A DNA stretch of 36,599 nt from Deltaproteobacteria bacterium (GCA_029938605.1 JAOZUO010000059.1:1-36599), one strand, 5' to 3'; shown: positions 15,104 through 23,081, counted from the stretch's first letter. Translations and numbers: made by a program. Notes: generated by a model from the sequence alone, not told the origin.

Positions 15104-15982
15104 ATGCGACAGCGAGCGATGACCTTTGTTTTGATGGCGTGTTTGGTCGTGATTCCGGCCTGCGGTGACGACGCAAGCGGGGACGGGAGTGACGGTAGCG
15201 TCAACGACAACAACAATAGCGTCGGTGACATGGACGGCAGCGTCAACAACAACAACGACAACAGCAACGGCAACAGCAATACAACGGTGGATTCCGACAA
15301 TGACGGGGTGGCGGACGCCGAGGATTGCGCGCCCAACGATCCTGCTGTCTACCCCGGCAACACGGAGGTGTTGGGCAACGGCGTGGACGACGACTGTGAC
15401 CCCACCACGCCCGATGACTGTAGTTATGTGCACGATGCCAGCCTCTCCACCGGCGAGACCGGAGACCTGGTGGGGATGACCGCGGCCCACGACTACTGGC
15501 GGTTCCGGGTCGGGGTACCTCTGGCGTCCTGGAGCACGGGGATCGCCGCCAACGCCCAGGCCTACGTCGACACCTGTCCCACCGGGCACAGCTCCTACGC
15601 CAGTCGACAGAACGTGGCGGGGTTTGGGTACGTGGGGGAGAACATCTATTTCCATAGCTCCGGGAGCGCCGATCCGGTGGCCGCGGCCGAATCCTGGGCG
15701 TCGGAGCGGGCGGACTACGACTACGGCACCGCCACCGGCGACACCAGCGCCATGGTGGGGCACTACACGCAGATTGTCTGGGAAAGCTCTATTGCCGTGG
15801 GGTGCGGCGTGGCCCGGTGCGGGGGCACCTGGGGCACCATCGTTGTGTGCCAGTACGGCCCCGGCGGCAACATGACGGGGCAGGCGCCCTACGGCTGGAC
15901 GGACGGTCAGTGCCTGGACCTGGACAATGACGACGTACTGCAGATGAACGACGCTGACGACACAGACCGAACCGTACAGTGA
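15104..15982 (+). CDS. CAP-domain lipoprotein with MopE-like metal-binding motif
   Basis: ATG with AAGGAG just upstream. The signal peptide ends in VIPAC (Cys20). An Asn/Asp/Ser-rich linker covers ~21-62. Residues ~63-102 carry the 'putative metal-binding' motif of MopE type (DSDNDGVADAEDC, NDPAVYPG, NGVDDDCD). From ~122 a CAP (SCP/PR-1/Ag5) domain follows: AAHDYWR with His129, VGENIYF with Glu179, GHYTQIVW at 219-226 with His220, and VVCQYGPGGN, i.e. the CAP1 and CAP2 signatures and the cavity His/Glu residues. The family binds sterols, lipids or divalent ions, and some members act as proteases; activity cannot be predicted. Outer-membrane surface location is inferred. It follows the RCC1 gene by 52 bp and may be co-transcribed. 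Confidence 0.87.
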   Translation: MRQRAMTFVLMACLVVIPACGDDASGDGSDGSVNDNNNSVGDMDGSVNNNNDNSNGNSNTTVDSDNDGVADAEDCAPNDPAVYPGNTEVLGNGVDDDCDPTTPDDCSYVHDASLSTGETGDLVGMTAAHDYWRFRVGVPLASWSTGIAANAQAYVDTCPTGHSSYASRQNVAGFGYVGENIYFHSSGSADPVAAAESWASERADYDYGTATGDTSAMVGHYTQIVWESSIAVGCGVARCGGTWGTIVVCQYGPGGNMTGQAPYGWTDGQCLDLDNDDVLQMNDADDTDRTVQ

Positions 15983-16017
15983 CCCGTGGCGTAAGGCCGC
16001 GCTCTCGCTCCCGCCCC

Positions 16018-16063
16018 GTCAACGTCCTCGTCCCTGTCAACGTCCCCGTCCCCGTCAACGTCC
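16018..16063. repeat. 18-bp tandem repeat, 2.6 copies
   Basis: GTCAACGTCC-[CT]CGTCCC[CT] units at 16018-16035, 16036-16053 and a partial unit at 16054-16063. The stop codon of the minus-strand gene (16055-16057) lies inside the third unit, so the array may have changed the 3' end of that gene. Confidence 0.75.
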
Positions 16064-17020
16064 AAAGAGGGCGTCGGCCTCGGCGATGATGGTTTGGCAG
16101 TCGGTGTCCGGGGGGACCCTCAGGGCCTGGAAGGTGGAGTCCACACCTGGGGTCTGATCAAAGGTCGGAGTGACCTGGTCCAGGACGTCGATCTCGGTGT
16201 CGTTGCAGGTACGCAGGTCACCGCCGCCGAGGGGTTCGATGCGGCAGCCCACCACGGCCAGATCCAGGCCGAACGTGGCCTGGCCCACGACCAGATCCGG
16301 TCGGCCCACGAGGCCGTCCAAGGCCACCCACGCGCGCAGGGTGGCGTAGACCTCGTCCACCTCCAGGCCGGGCACGTTCTGGGCCACGATTGTGGCGGCG
16401 GGCTTGGTGTCCAGGTCCACATCGTACAGACAGTTCAGCGCCTCGGGCCCTGGACAGGTCTGGCTCTGGGCGTCGGAGGGCAACGGATCGAGCAGGTGGT
16501 CGGACAGGCGCACCGCCATAAGGATCACCGCGGGGCCCGTGGTGAAATCGGCGCAGGTGCGCTCGTCGCCGAGGGTGAAGGTGGTCACTCCGGGCTCCAC
16601 GAGCTCCAGGGTGTGGTGGGGGATGGTGAAAATTGTCGGATCGGGCTGTCCGGGGATTTCCATTTTGGGCACGAGCAGCTCGCACATCTTCAGCGTGAGC
16701 TGTCCGCTGCCCGTGGCCGGGTCGTACTCCAGGTCGGCGTAGCCCATGGCTGTGCCGATGGTGTCAGTCTCCACGATGCCGGCGGCGTTGACGTGGACGT
16801 ACTGCACCACCTTCACCGCGAAGCGTCCGGAGGGCTCACCGGGATCCCGCGGGTCGAAGGGTAGGTCGCACTGGATGCCTCCGTCCACCGCTACCGGCGG
16901 GTCATCGCTGTTGTTACAGGTGGGCGTGCCGGTAGCCGGGACGCAGCCATGACCGAGCGCAACGGACGCCAGGAGCGTGAGGACCGTGAGGACCGTGAGG
17001 ATGTGTGCGCGGAGGGACAT
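16055..17020 (-). CDS. Exported protein of unknown function
   Basis: The chosen start at 17020 gives MSLRAHILTVLTVLTLLASVALGHGC, a good signal peptide. The frame opens 24 codons earlier from TTG, which has no support. GHGC is a poor lipobox, so release after a signal peptidase I site or lipidation are both possible. The mature part (~300 residues) is beta-rich with five or more Cys (CDLPFDPRDPG, AVKVVQYVHVNAAGIVE, YDPATGSGQLTLKMCELLVP, HHTLELVEPGVTTFTLG, LDLAVVGCRIEPLGGGDLRTC). It resembles other myxobacterial exported proteins but matches no family I can name. It ends inside a tandem repeat and is followed by the CAP lipoprotein gene in convergent orientation. Confidence 0.7.
   Translation of the reverse strand: MSLRAHILTVLTVLTLLASVALGHGCVPATGTPTCNNSDDPPVAVDGGIQCDLPFDPRDPGEPSGRFAVKVVQYVHVNAAGIVETDTIGTAMGYADLEYDPATGSGQLTLKMCELLVPKMEIPGQPDPTIFTIPHHTLELVEPGVTTFTLGDERTCADFTTGPAVILMAVRLSDHLLDPLPSDAQSQTCPGPEALNCLYDVDLDTKPAATIVAQNVPGLEVDEVYATLRAWVALDGLVGRPDLVVGQATFGLDLAVVGCRIEPLGGGDLRTCNDTEIDVLDQVTPTFDQTPGVDSTFQALRVPPDTDCQTIIAEADALFGR
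16977..17003. repeat. 9-bp repeat within signal-peptide codons
   Basis: GTGAGGACC occurs twice in tandem (16977-16994), followed by GTGAGGATG. On the minus strand it encodes the VLT-VLT part of the hydrophobic core of the signal peptide of the 16055-17020 gene, so copy-number change would lengthen or shorten that core by three residues. Confidence 0.65.
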
Positions 17021-17136
17021 GTTCGCAGCGTTGCGCCTCGGTGGACGGAGTTTCAGTTGGTTCAGTTTAGAGTGAACGATGCGGGTTGACAAGGGCCTTA
17101 CGCGAGATCAGCGGCAGATCCGCAACAGATCAGCGC

Positions 17137-17451
17137 CTAAGGAGCCTTGATCGGCGGCCTCCGCTGTCGAGCCCCACTCCACGCGCTAACGATCGTCACC
17201 ACGTCGCTGCCCGCTTCGTAGTGGTAGTACAGCAGGTACGGCGTCCTTCTCAAACGGAGATACCGGATGTTCGAGAGCCCACCGTCTGCGTACTTGCGAC
17301 CGATCTCTGGGTTGTCGGCCAGAAGCCCGATGGCCCGTTCGAGCTCATCGAGCACCTGTGAAGGAGCGGCTGATCGGTGGGAACGCCACCACTGGTCCAG
17401 GGCCGCAAGCTGCTCTTGGGCCTCAGGCTGGATCTCGATCTTGATGTTCAT
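17137..17451 (-). CDS. ParE/RelE-superfamily toxin of a type II toxin-antitoxin module
   Basis: The 104-residue protein has the ParE/RelE fold pattern: IKIEIQPEAQEQLAALDQWW, a middle helix (LDELERAIGLLADNPEIGRKY), then the beta strands RYLRLRRTPYLLYYHYEAGS and VVTIVSAWSGARQRR. The arginine-rich strand and the final AWSGARQRR resemble ParE rather than RelE endonuclease catalytic residues. ParE-type toxins usually poison DNA gyrase. It lies 22 bp downstream of the antitoxin gene in the usual antitoxin-then-toxin order. The C-terminus ends in PPIKAP. Target not determined by sequence. Confidence 0.85.
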   Translation of the reverse strand: MNIKIEIQPEAQEQLAALDQWWRSHRSAAPSQVLDELERAIGLLADNPEIGRKYADGGLSNIRYLRLRRTPYLLYYHYEAGSDVVTIVSAWSGARQRRPPIKAP

Positions 17452-17473
17452 TTGACGGGGCTGTTGCTGGATA

Positions 17474-17734
17474 CTAAACGCGCGATCGGAGCTCGGCCAA
17501 TACCTCGTCGGCCGGTCGTCCCTGACCCGCGTTCATTTGATCCAGGCCGCGCTGAACAGAGGCGCGCAGTTTGGCGCGCTCCTCAGCGTCTATTTCGTGC
17601 TCAGCGTCTAGGTGGGCGTAGGGATCGATTCTCTGGGCTCGGAGAAACTCCAGGTAGCGTCGCGCCGCAGGGAGCTCCTCCTCCGGGAGGTTATCCACCA
17701 ACGAATGCACGGTCTGCTTGAGGGCGCTGCTCAT
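17474..17734 (-). CDS. Antitoxin partner of the ParE-type toxin
   Basis: The 86-residue protein is acidic and helical. Its N-terminal half (LKQTVHSLVDNLPEEELPAA, RYLEFLRAQ) resembles DUF2281-like or ribbon-helix-helix antitoxin starts. The C-terminal half ends in EERAKLRASVQRGLDQMNAG and GRPADEVLAELRSR, a tail common in antitoxins of RelE/ParE modules, where it wraps the toxin. Position directly upstream of the toxin gene supports the call. The ribosome site is weak. No clear operator palindrome was found upstream, though autoregulation is usual. Confidence 0.75.
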   Translation of the reverse strand: MSSALKQTVHSLVDNLPEEELPAARRYLEFLRAQRIDPYAHLDAEHEIDAEERAKLRASVQRGLDQMNAGQGRPADEVLAELRSRV

Positions 17735-17908
17735 AGAATCATCTTAACCTGACTCTCCTCGTAGAACCAGAGGCAGTTGCGCCTCGTCGTCCGGCTGCCT
17801 CGGTGCTCATTGCGGTAGGGTGGATTATGGTCGCCGCCAATCCGTGGACCGGATGGTCATTTCCAACGAATCAGACACCTCTCAATCCATCCTTCTGTTC
17901 CGCAGCAG

Positions 17909-18240
17909 TCATGCCCCTGAGTAGGCGCAGAAGATCATCGTCAATTCGGACCTGGTGGGCATGGAGGACGGCCGCGCCAGAGCTTCGAGCTCGAGGCCGC
18001 GGAGCATGGCCAGCACGATCCGCGCGTCGAGCGCCGGATCAGAGGATCCCAACGCCCGGGCATAGTCGCCGAGGATCTTCTCGATGCTCTGCTGCCATTG
18101 GCGATAATACGCCTCCAGGGCCGGGTGACGGCTTGTCTCGAGCACGAGCTCGTACTCCGCCATCAACCCGACGCGATCCGCAGTAAGATCGCTGAGCACG
18201 GTGTCGGCCAGGATCTCCGCGGCAGAACCGCGCCAAATCA
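17909..18240 (-). pseudogene. TetR-family regulator remnant lacking the DNA-binding domain
   Basis: The frame encodes about 105 residues resembling a TetR C-terminal ligand-binding domain: AEILADTVLSDLTADRVGLM, AEYELVLETSRHPALEAYY, IEKILGDYARALGSSDPALD, ARIVLAMLRGLELEAL. The ~50-residue N-terminal helix-turn-helix is missing. Upstream of ~18240 the same frame runs into the 3' end of the Cys-rich lipoprotein gene in another register and reads as noise (SRQPRLPSPHTVRRSQHSRR). It is therefore a truncated relic abutting that gene's stop codon, and marks a rearrangement joint near 18240. Confidence 0.6.
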
Positions 18241-19266
18241 GCGACAGATCAGGTTGTTCATGCCGCCGGGAGTGCTGGGATCGTCGCACAGTGTGGGGCG
18301 AGGGCAGTCGAGGTTGCCGCGACACCTGATCTGGCAGGTGGGCGCCTCATCTTCCGGTCGGTTTACGCAGGAGAATCCCGCCCGACAATCGCAGTCCACT
18401 GCACAGGTAGCGCCCATGTGGTCCATGTCCATGGCGGGTAGGCACCAGTTGAACCCCAGTTCGGGCACCGGCAGACAGGCGTAGCCCGCGGCGCAGTCGG
18501 TGTTGGACTCGCAGGATTCGAGCAGGCCCGTGGACAGACACACTCCCTGGGAGGTCTGGGGCAGGACGTCGTTGCAGAACAAGGAGATGGGGCAGTCCGA
18601 GGAGACGCTACAGGTTTGGTAGCAGCCCCCCGAGCCGTCCAGGACGCATCCGAGTCGGCCCTCACACATGCAGTCGAAGTCGCAGGCTGCGCCCCAAGCA
18701 CCGGGGATGCCCTGCCAGGTATCGCATGTGCAGTCTTCGGCGGCGGCACATTCTCGGACAACAAATGGTAGTCCGGGGCCGTTGATCATGGTGTCCAGCA
18801 GCTCCCAGGTCCCAGGGGGCAGTCGACGCAGGGCGATGCGCTCCACCCCGGTCTCGGCCGAAAAGGGACACTCTCGCGAACCGAAATAGCGCCAGACGTA
18901 GCCCGTCAACAATACCAGGGAGTCGCTCCCAAATACCTCGAACTGCACGCCGGCCATCTCATCACACCCCAACACGTCCACTGACACCTCCACCCGGACG
19001 GTCACTCCCTGGGGGATCCCGTTGCCGCCCAGGGCCGGGTTCAGCACGACGATGTCCGACAGCGGCACCAGAGTCAGCTCCCAGGCGTCGTCCTCGGCGC
19101 ACGTCACTGTGCCGCCGTCTGAGAGGACCGCCGCATCTGTCGGCGTCGTCGCATCCGGCAGCGTCACCGAGCCGTCTTGGTTGTTGTTGGCCGCGACGGA
19201 CACAGAGCGCCCCCCGCATCCCGTAGCCAGCAGTAGACAACAGATAATCGTCGCAAACCTGGGCAT
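18238..19266 (-). CDS. Cys-rich lipoprotein
   Basis: Signal peptide MPRFATIICCLLLATGC with lipobox Cys17, preceded by GGAGG 6 bp before the ATG. A short NNNQDG / Asp-Thr-Pro linker follows. Residues ~55-165 are a beta-rich domain (WELTLVPLSDIVVLNPALGG, GVTVRVEVSVDVLGCDEMAG, VQFEVFGSDSLVLLTG). The C-terminal ~170 residues hold about 25 Cys in a repeating pattern (CAAAEDCTCDT, CYQTCSVSSDCPISLFC, CESNTDCAAGYACLP, CRGNLDCPRPTLC), like the disulfide-rich 'xDCxxGxxC' modules of exported myxobacterial proteins. No enzymatic motif. Its stop codon touches a TetR relic. Function unknown; cell surface inferred. Confidence 0.8.
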   Translation of the reverse strand: MPRFATIICCLLLATGCGGRSVSVAANNNQDGSVTLPDATTPTDAAVLSDGGTVTCAEDDAWELTLVPLSDIVVLNPALGGNGIPQGVTVRVEVSVDVLGCDEMAGVQFEVFGSDSLVLLTGYVWRYFGSRECPFSAETGVERIALRRLPPGTWELLDTMINGPGLPFVVRECAAAEDCTCDTWQGIPGAWGAACDFDCMCEGRLGCVLDGSGGCYQTCSVSSDCPISLFCNDVLPQTSQGVCLSTGLLESCESNTDCAAGYACLPVPELGFNWCLPAMDMDHMGATCAVDCDCRAGFSCVNRPEDEAPTCQIRCRGNLDCPRPTLCDDPSTPGGMNNLICR

Positions 19267-19336
19267 GGTTTCCTCCGTTTCCCTGAATCATCGCATCCGG
19301 GAATGGGGATTGTCCAGGGTCATAGGCGTCGATCCA

Positions 19337-19364
19337 TTGACGGCTACGCCAGAATACTTATTGT
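19337..19364 (+). promoter_or_regulatory. Sigma70-like promoter of the ferritin-like gene
   Basis: TTGACG (19337-19342), a 16-bp spacer and TATTGT (19359-19364), giving a leader of ~45 nt to the ATG at 19415. The -35 matches consensus well and the -10 only 4 of 6. Confidence 0.45.
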
Positions 19365-19414
19365 ATTCACCAGGTAGACAACCCGCAATTCGTGCTGAAA
19401 GGAACGCAAGGCCC

Positions 19415-19882
19415 ATGAAAGAGCCCACCGTACAAAAGAGCCTGGAGCTGGCCGCAGAGACCGAGCGACAGGGAGCGCGCTTTTACTCAAAGATGGCGAA
19501 GCGGTTCGCTGACACGGGAGACGTGGCCGCGGTCTTCGAGCAACTCGCCGCCGACGAGGTGGTGCACGAGAAGAAGTTCGAGGCGCTGCTTGCGGGTGCT
19601 CCGGAGGACCCCATCACGGCCCATCAGTTCGACCGGGATCAGTACCTGCGGGCGGTGGCCATCTCCGAGTTCATCAAGGCGGAGCACTTCGTGGACATCG
19701 ACAAGGTGGAGACCGTCCAGGCCGCCCTGAATCATGCCATCGGCATGGAGAAGTCCACGCTGGTCTTCTATTATGGCCTCAAGGACGAGATCGGTGGACA
19801 CGAGGGGTTGGAGGCCATCATCACCGAGGAGAAGAACCACATCGTCACGCTCACCAAGCGGCTGGAAGAGGCCACGAAGTAG
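19415..19882 (+). CDS. Rubrerythrin-like ferritin-fold diiron protein (no rubredoxin domain)
   Basis: The start at 19415 (MKEPTVQKSLELA) is chosen; the frame extends far upstream through a region opposite the Cys-rich lipoprotein gene, which is shadow. The 155-residue protein is a four-helix bundle with diiron-ligand motifs: Glu15/Glu17 in AAETERQGARFY, Glu48-x2-His51 in ADEVVHEKKF, Glu112 in GMEKSTLVFY, and Glu139-x2-His142 in EEKNHIVTL. This is the rubrerythrin/erythrin pattern without the C-terminal rubredoxin-type Cys cluster. Family members reduce peroxide or handle iron under oxidative stress. It converges with a second protein of the same fold. Peroxidase activity would need an external electron donor. 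Confidence 0.82.
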   Translation: MKEPTVQKSLELAAETERQGARFYSKMAKRFADTGDVAAVFEQLAADEVVHEKKFEALLAGAPEDPITAHQFDRDQYLRAVAISEFIKAEHFVDIDKVETVQAALNHAIGMEKSTLVFYYGLKDEIGGHEGLEAIITEEKNHIVTLTKRLEEATK

Positions 19883-19913
19883 GCGTCGAGCGGCGTTTAC
19901 CGGTGATCGGGTC

Positions 19914-20426
19914 CTAGAACGGTGAGAAGCCGCTGGCTTGCCAGTAGTCTTCGCGTAGCGACTCCTGCTGCCTACTCAGGGCGGCGTAGTGGTTGGCCTC
20001 CCAGTCGGCCAGATCTTCGTAGAAACGTTTCATGAAGGGGATGTTCACCTTGTTCGCCTCGGCGCGGTAGTATTTTTCCGCCGAGAGCTCGAGCTGGACG
20101 CCCACCGACAGGGCGGTCATCTCGAAGTGGGCGTCACCCACCCGTGCGCGCAGGGCATCGGAGAAGATGGGGCTCTTGTCGTCGAGGGCCTGGCCCCGAC
20201 CCAGTTTCACCGTCTCGTCGAGGCTGCCTGTTTCGGTGAGAGAGTCGTATTGGTGCCGGAGGTACTCCTGGTGCTGCCGCTCCTCGGCGGCGAGCATGTC
20301 GAAGACCTCGCGGCCCTTGGGATCGGTCGTGGTGGCGGCGGCCATGCGATAGAAGTGCTCGCCCTCTACTTCGGCCAGGAAGGCTCGTTTGAGCCCCTCT
20401 GCCAGATCCTTGGTCAACTCATTCAT
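19914..20426 (-). CDS. Second rubrerythrin-like ferritin-fold diiron protein
   Basis: The 170-residue protein starts at ATG 20426 with AGGAG a few bases upstream. Diiron ligand candidates: Glu19/Glu21/Glu23 in LAEVEGEHFYRMA, Glu49-x2-His52 in AAEERQHQEYL, Glu113/Glu117 in QLELSAEKYYRAE, and Glu143-x2-His146 in DWEANHYAAL. It has a longer loop between helices 2 and 3 than its convergent neighbour and a distinct C-terminus (REDYWQASGFSPF). No rubredoxin Cys motifs. The two genes end 31 bp apart and seem to be divergent paralogues. A peroxide- or iron-handling role in the cytoplasm is expected from the family. Confidence 0.82.
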   Translation of the reverse strand: MNELTKDLAEGLKRAFLAEVEGEHFYRMAAATTTDPKGREVFDMLAAEERQHQEYLRHQYDSLTETGSLDETVKLGRGQALDDKSPIFSDALRARVGDAHFEMTALSVGVQLELSAEKYYRAEANKVNIPFMKRFYEDLADWEANHYAALSRQQESLREDYWQASGFSPF

Positions 20427-20585
20427 GAATCGCTCCTATTTGGAGACCTAAGCTTGACCATTTGCGGCATTCCGTCAACCCCGGGCTTGCCTTGGGAGGA
20501 ATAATGTCCACTATTTAGGTAGGATATAGTGTGCGGGGTGGATGAAAGCCCCCAGGAGCTCCCAGAGCCGAGGCAGAGGACGACC

Positions 20586-22226
20586 ATGAACGAGACCCTT
20601 TCACCTGACGCAGAAGTACTTCATCTGATCGAGCCCCACCGGCGGCCACAGTTGGGAATCCACCGCAAGACGGCCAGCTACGATCCGGCCAGTGGCGCGT
20701 TGTTGGGGCACGTGGAGGAGGAGACGGCAGCTGACATTCAACGCGCCGTGGCCACCGCCCGCCAGGCCCAGCCCCGGTGGGCGGCGTTGCCCGTTCGCCT
20801 GCGGACGGCGGCCCTGTTCCGGGTGCGGGATGCCATCGCCCAGGAGGCTGATCAGCTCGCGGAGATTATTTCCCTGGATAGCGGCAAGACCCGCACGGAT
20901 GCGCTTACCGACGAGGTGCTGCCCGCGGCGGCGGCGGCGGACTACTACGCCAAAAATGCCAAGCGTTTCTTAGCGGACAAGCGGCTGAAGCCCGGTCTGG
21001 CCCTGCTCGCGTACAAGTCCAGCCGAATCGTGCGCGTGCCCCTCGGTGTGGTGGGCATCATCTCGCCCTGGAATTACCCCTTCGCGATCCCCTTCTCCGA
21101 GGTGGTAATGGCCCTGGCCGCGGGCAACGCCGTGGTGCTCAAGGTGGCTACCCAGACCCAGCAGGTGGGTCTGGCCCTGGCGCGGATCTTCGAGGAGGCG
21201 GGGCTGCCCGCCGGCGTGTTCCACCACGTGAACGTGCCGGGCCGGGTGGCGGGCCGGGCCTTTCTGGACGCCGGCATCAACAAGCTCTTTTTCACGGGCT
21301 CGGTCCAGGTGGGCAAGCAGCTCATGGCCCAGGCCGCCGAGACCCTCACGCCCGTGTCCCTGGAGCTCGGTGGCAACGATCCCATGATCGTTTGTCGTGA
21401 CGCCGACCTGGAGCGAGCGGCGAACGGCGCTGTCTGGGCCGGAATGCAGAATGCTGGACAGACTTGTGGAGGCGTGGAGCGCATTTACGTTCACCGGGAC
21501 GTGGTTCGCCCCTTCCTGGAGCTGCTGGGGGATCGGGTACGCAGGCTTCGCGTGGGGGCGGACCGGGACTTCGAAGTGGACGTGGGCGCCATCACCACCC
21601 GTTCCCAGGTGGAGACTATCAAGGAGCACATTCGGGACGCCACCGCACGGGGCGCCACCATCTACGCCCAGTCCGACGCGCCCGAAAGTGGGCAGTTCCT
21701 GCCGGCGGTACTGCTCACGGACGTGACCCACCAGATGCGCGTCATGCGGGAAGAGACCTTCGGGCCGGTGGTGGCCGTGATGCCGGTGGACTCCATGGAC
21801 GAAGCCGTGGAGCTCGCCAATGACTCCAACCTGGGGCTCACGGCGTCGGTATGGTCCACGAACCGGCGCGCGGCGGATCGGTTGGCCCGGCGCTTGGAGG
21901 CCGGCGTGGTGATGGTAAACGATCACACCATGAGCAACGGCTTGCCCGAGACGCCCTGGGGCGGCTTCAAGGACAGTGGCATTGGCCGTACCCACGGAGA
22001 GTTGGGCTTCGCCGAGATGACCGAGCCCCAGGTGATCGTGCACGACTACCTGCCGGGGGTGAAGAAGAACCCCTGGTGGCATCCCCACGGCCGCTTTGTC
22101 TACGACGGCATGAAGGGGCTGTTGGACATGCTGTACGGCGACCCGATCCCGAAACGATTGGCCGGAGCGACCCGCTTCATGCGCCTCTTCGCCCGCACCT
22201 TCGGCGTACCGGATCCAAAGCCGTAG
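20586..22226 (+). CDS. Aldehyde dehydrogenase (ALDH superfamily)
   Basis: The start at 20586 (MNETLSPD, with AGAGGA upstream) gives 546 residues. Motifs in order: PWNYPF at 161-166, VVLKVATQT around 183-191, FTGSVQVG at 236-243, LELGGND with Glu260, NAGQTCGG with catalytic Cys294, then EETFGPVV and PWGGFKDSGIGR. All catalytic residues are present, so it should oxidise an aldehyde with NAD(P)+. VLK-VAT replaces the usual VLKPS/A. A ~60-residue C-terminal extension after the normal oligomerisation strand (HDYLPGVKKNPWWHPHGRFV, DMLYGDPIPKRLAGATRFMR) is found in a subset of the family. The substrate cannot be named. It converges with the thymidylate-synthase-like gene (6 bp between stops). Confidence 0.9.
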   Translation: MNETLSPDAEVLHLIEPHRRPQLGIHRKTASYDPASGALLGHVEEETAADIQRAVATARQAQPRWAALPVRLRTAALFRVRDAIAQEADQLAEIISLDSGKTRTDALTDEVLPAAAAADYYAKNAKRFLADKRLKPGLALLAYKSSRIVRVPLGVVGIISPWNYPFAIPFSEVVMALAAGNAVVLKVATQTQQVGLALARIFEEAGLPAGVFHHVNVPGRVAGRAFLDAGINKLFFTGSVQVGKQLMAQAAETLTPVSLELGGNDPMIVCRDADLERAANGAVWAGMQNAGQTCGGVERIYVHRDVVRPFLELLGDRVRRLRVGADRDFEVDVGAITTRSQVETIKEHIRDATARGATIYAQSDAPESGQFLPAVLLTDVTHQMRVMREETFGPVVAVMPVDSMDEAVELANDSNLGLTASVWSTNRRAADRLARRLEAGVVMVNDHTMSNGLPETPWGGFKDSGIGRTHGELGFAEMTEPQVIVHDYLPGVKKNPWWHPHGRFVYDGMKGLLDMLYGDPIPKRLAGATRFMRLFARTFGVPDPKP

Positions 22227-22232
22227 GTTTGG

Positions 22233-23033
22233 CTACGCCTGGTCTTTTCCAATCCAGCTCACGAAGTCGTCCATGGAGGAGACGTCGCTCATGCCCAGGC
22301 GGGTGGCGGCGACGTCCACGGCGTGGTCGTAGATGTGCAGCCCCTTGGAGGCGGCGATGATCTTGCCGTCCTTGGCGCCCAGGGCCTGGCCCACGTACTC
22401 CTTCACCAGCTGCAGCCCGGCCAGGTTCGCCGGGAAGCCGCCCCACAGATCCCAGGAGCGGAAGTAGACGCACATGTGCAGGGTGTTGTCCGCGTCCAGT
22501 CGGAAGTCCACCGACCGAAGGCAGGCGGGGTCCCGCTCGCCCGTACCGGGGTCGATGAAGTTGTCGGTGTCCAGCGCCAGGGCCAGGTCCGGTGGTAGCC
22601 CCTCCGGAGTCGCGTGGCGTGGCTGCGGGGCCCAGCCTCCGATGCAGATGGCCGCCTGGTTGTTGCCCGGCGCGCCACGAAGCTGCTCAATGACACGCTC
22701 CACACCGGGGGCCAGCCAGGTGCCGTAGATGTACGTCTCGTTGGCGGCGACCTCGGTGCCCATGAGATAGCGGGCGAAGTAGTCATCCACGTACTCCATG
22801 TCCTCCACCGGAGCCGGGATGTTCAGAAGGGGAGGCATCTCGGGGATGATGGGGCGGGCCCCGGGTTGGTCGATCTGAACAGTGACGTAGGGGAACTCGA
22901 GCCGGCGCTGGCCCACGTAGGAGCCCTTGTCGATCTCATAGACGTTCCGGGGAATTTCGCCCTTCACCAAGGCATACACCAGCTGGAACCAGGCGTCGGG
23001 CAGGGTAGTGGCCTTGAATAGCAGCGCTTCCAT
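22233..23033 (-). CDS. Thymidylate synthase family protein, archaeal-like type
   Basis: The start at 23033 (MEALLFKATT) has AAGGAG just upstream. The 266-residue protein has the TS core in its second half: a catalytic Cys candidate Cys171 in DPACLRSVDF, then CVYFRSWDLWGGFPANLAGL with Arg192-Ser193, Asp195 and Asn203 matching the dUMP-binding RS-D and FN-type residues, and HIYDH (His233, Tyr235). It is most like the divergent 'methanogen type' TS or dCMP hydroxymethylase group rather than E. coli ThyA, because the N-terminal part and the WNP-type folate segment differ. Expected chemistry is methylene-tetrahydrofolate-dependent modification of a pyrimidine monophosphate. dUMP versus dCMP is not settled. 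No folate gene neighbours. Confidence 0.75.
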   Translation of the reverse strand: MEALLFKATTLPDAWFQLVYALVKGEIPRNVYEIDKGSYVGQRRLEFPYVTVQIDQPGARPIIPEMPPLLNIPAPVEDMEYVDDYFARYLMGTEVAANETYIYGTWLAPGVERVIEQLRGAPGNNQAAICIGGWAPQPRHATPEGLPPDLALALDTDNFIDPGTGERDPACLRSVDFRLDADNTLHMCVYFRSWDLWGGFPANLAGLQLVKEYVGQALGAKDGKIIAASKGLHIYDHAVDVAATRLGMSDVSSMDDFVSWIGKDQA

Positions 23034-23081
23034 CTTCGAGCTCCTTGGGGGCAATGTGTGGTGACCGGGTGTTGGGGTGAG

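Noticed and set aside
19022-19414. N-terminal extension of the ferritin-like protein
   Set aside because: This part is antisense to the Cys-rich lipoprotein gene; the conserved protein begins at 19415 behind a promoter.
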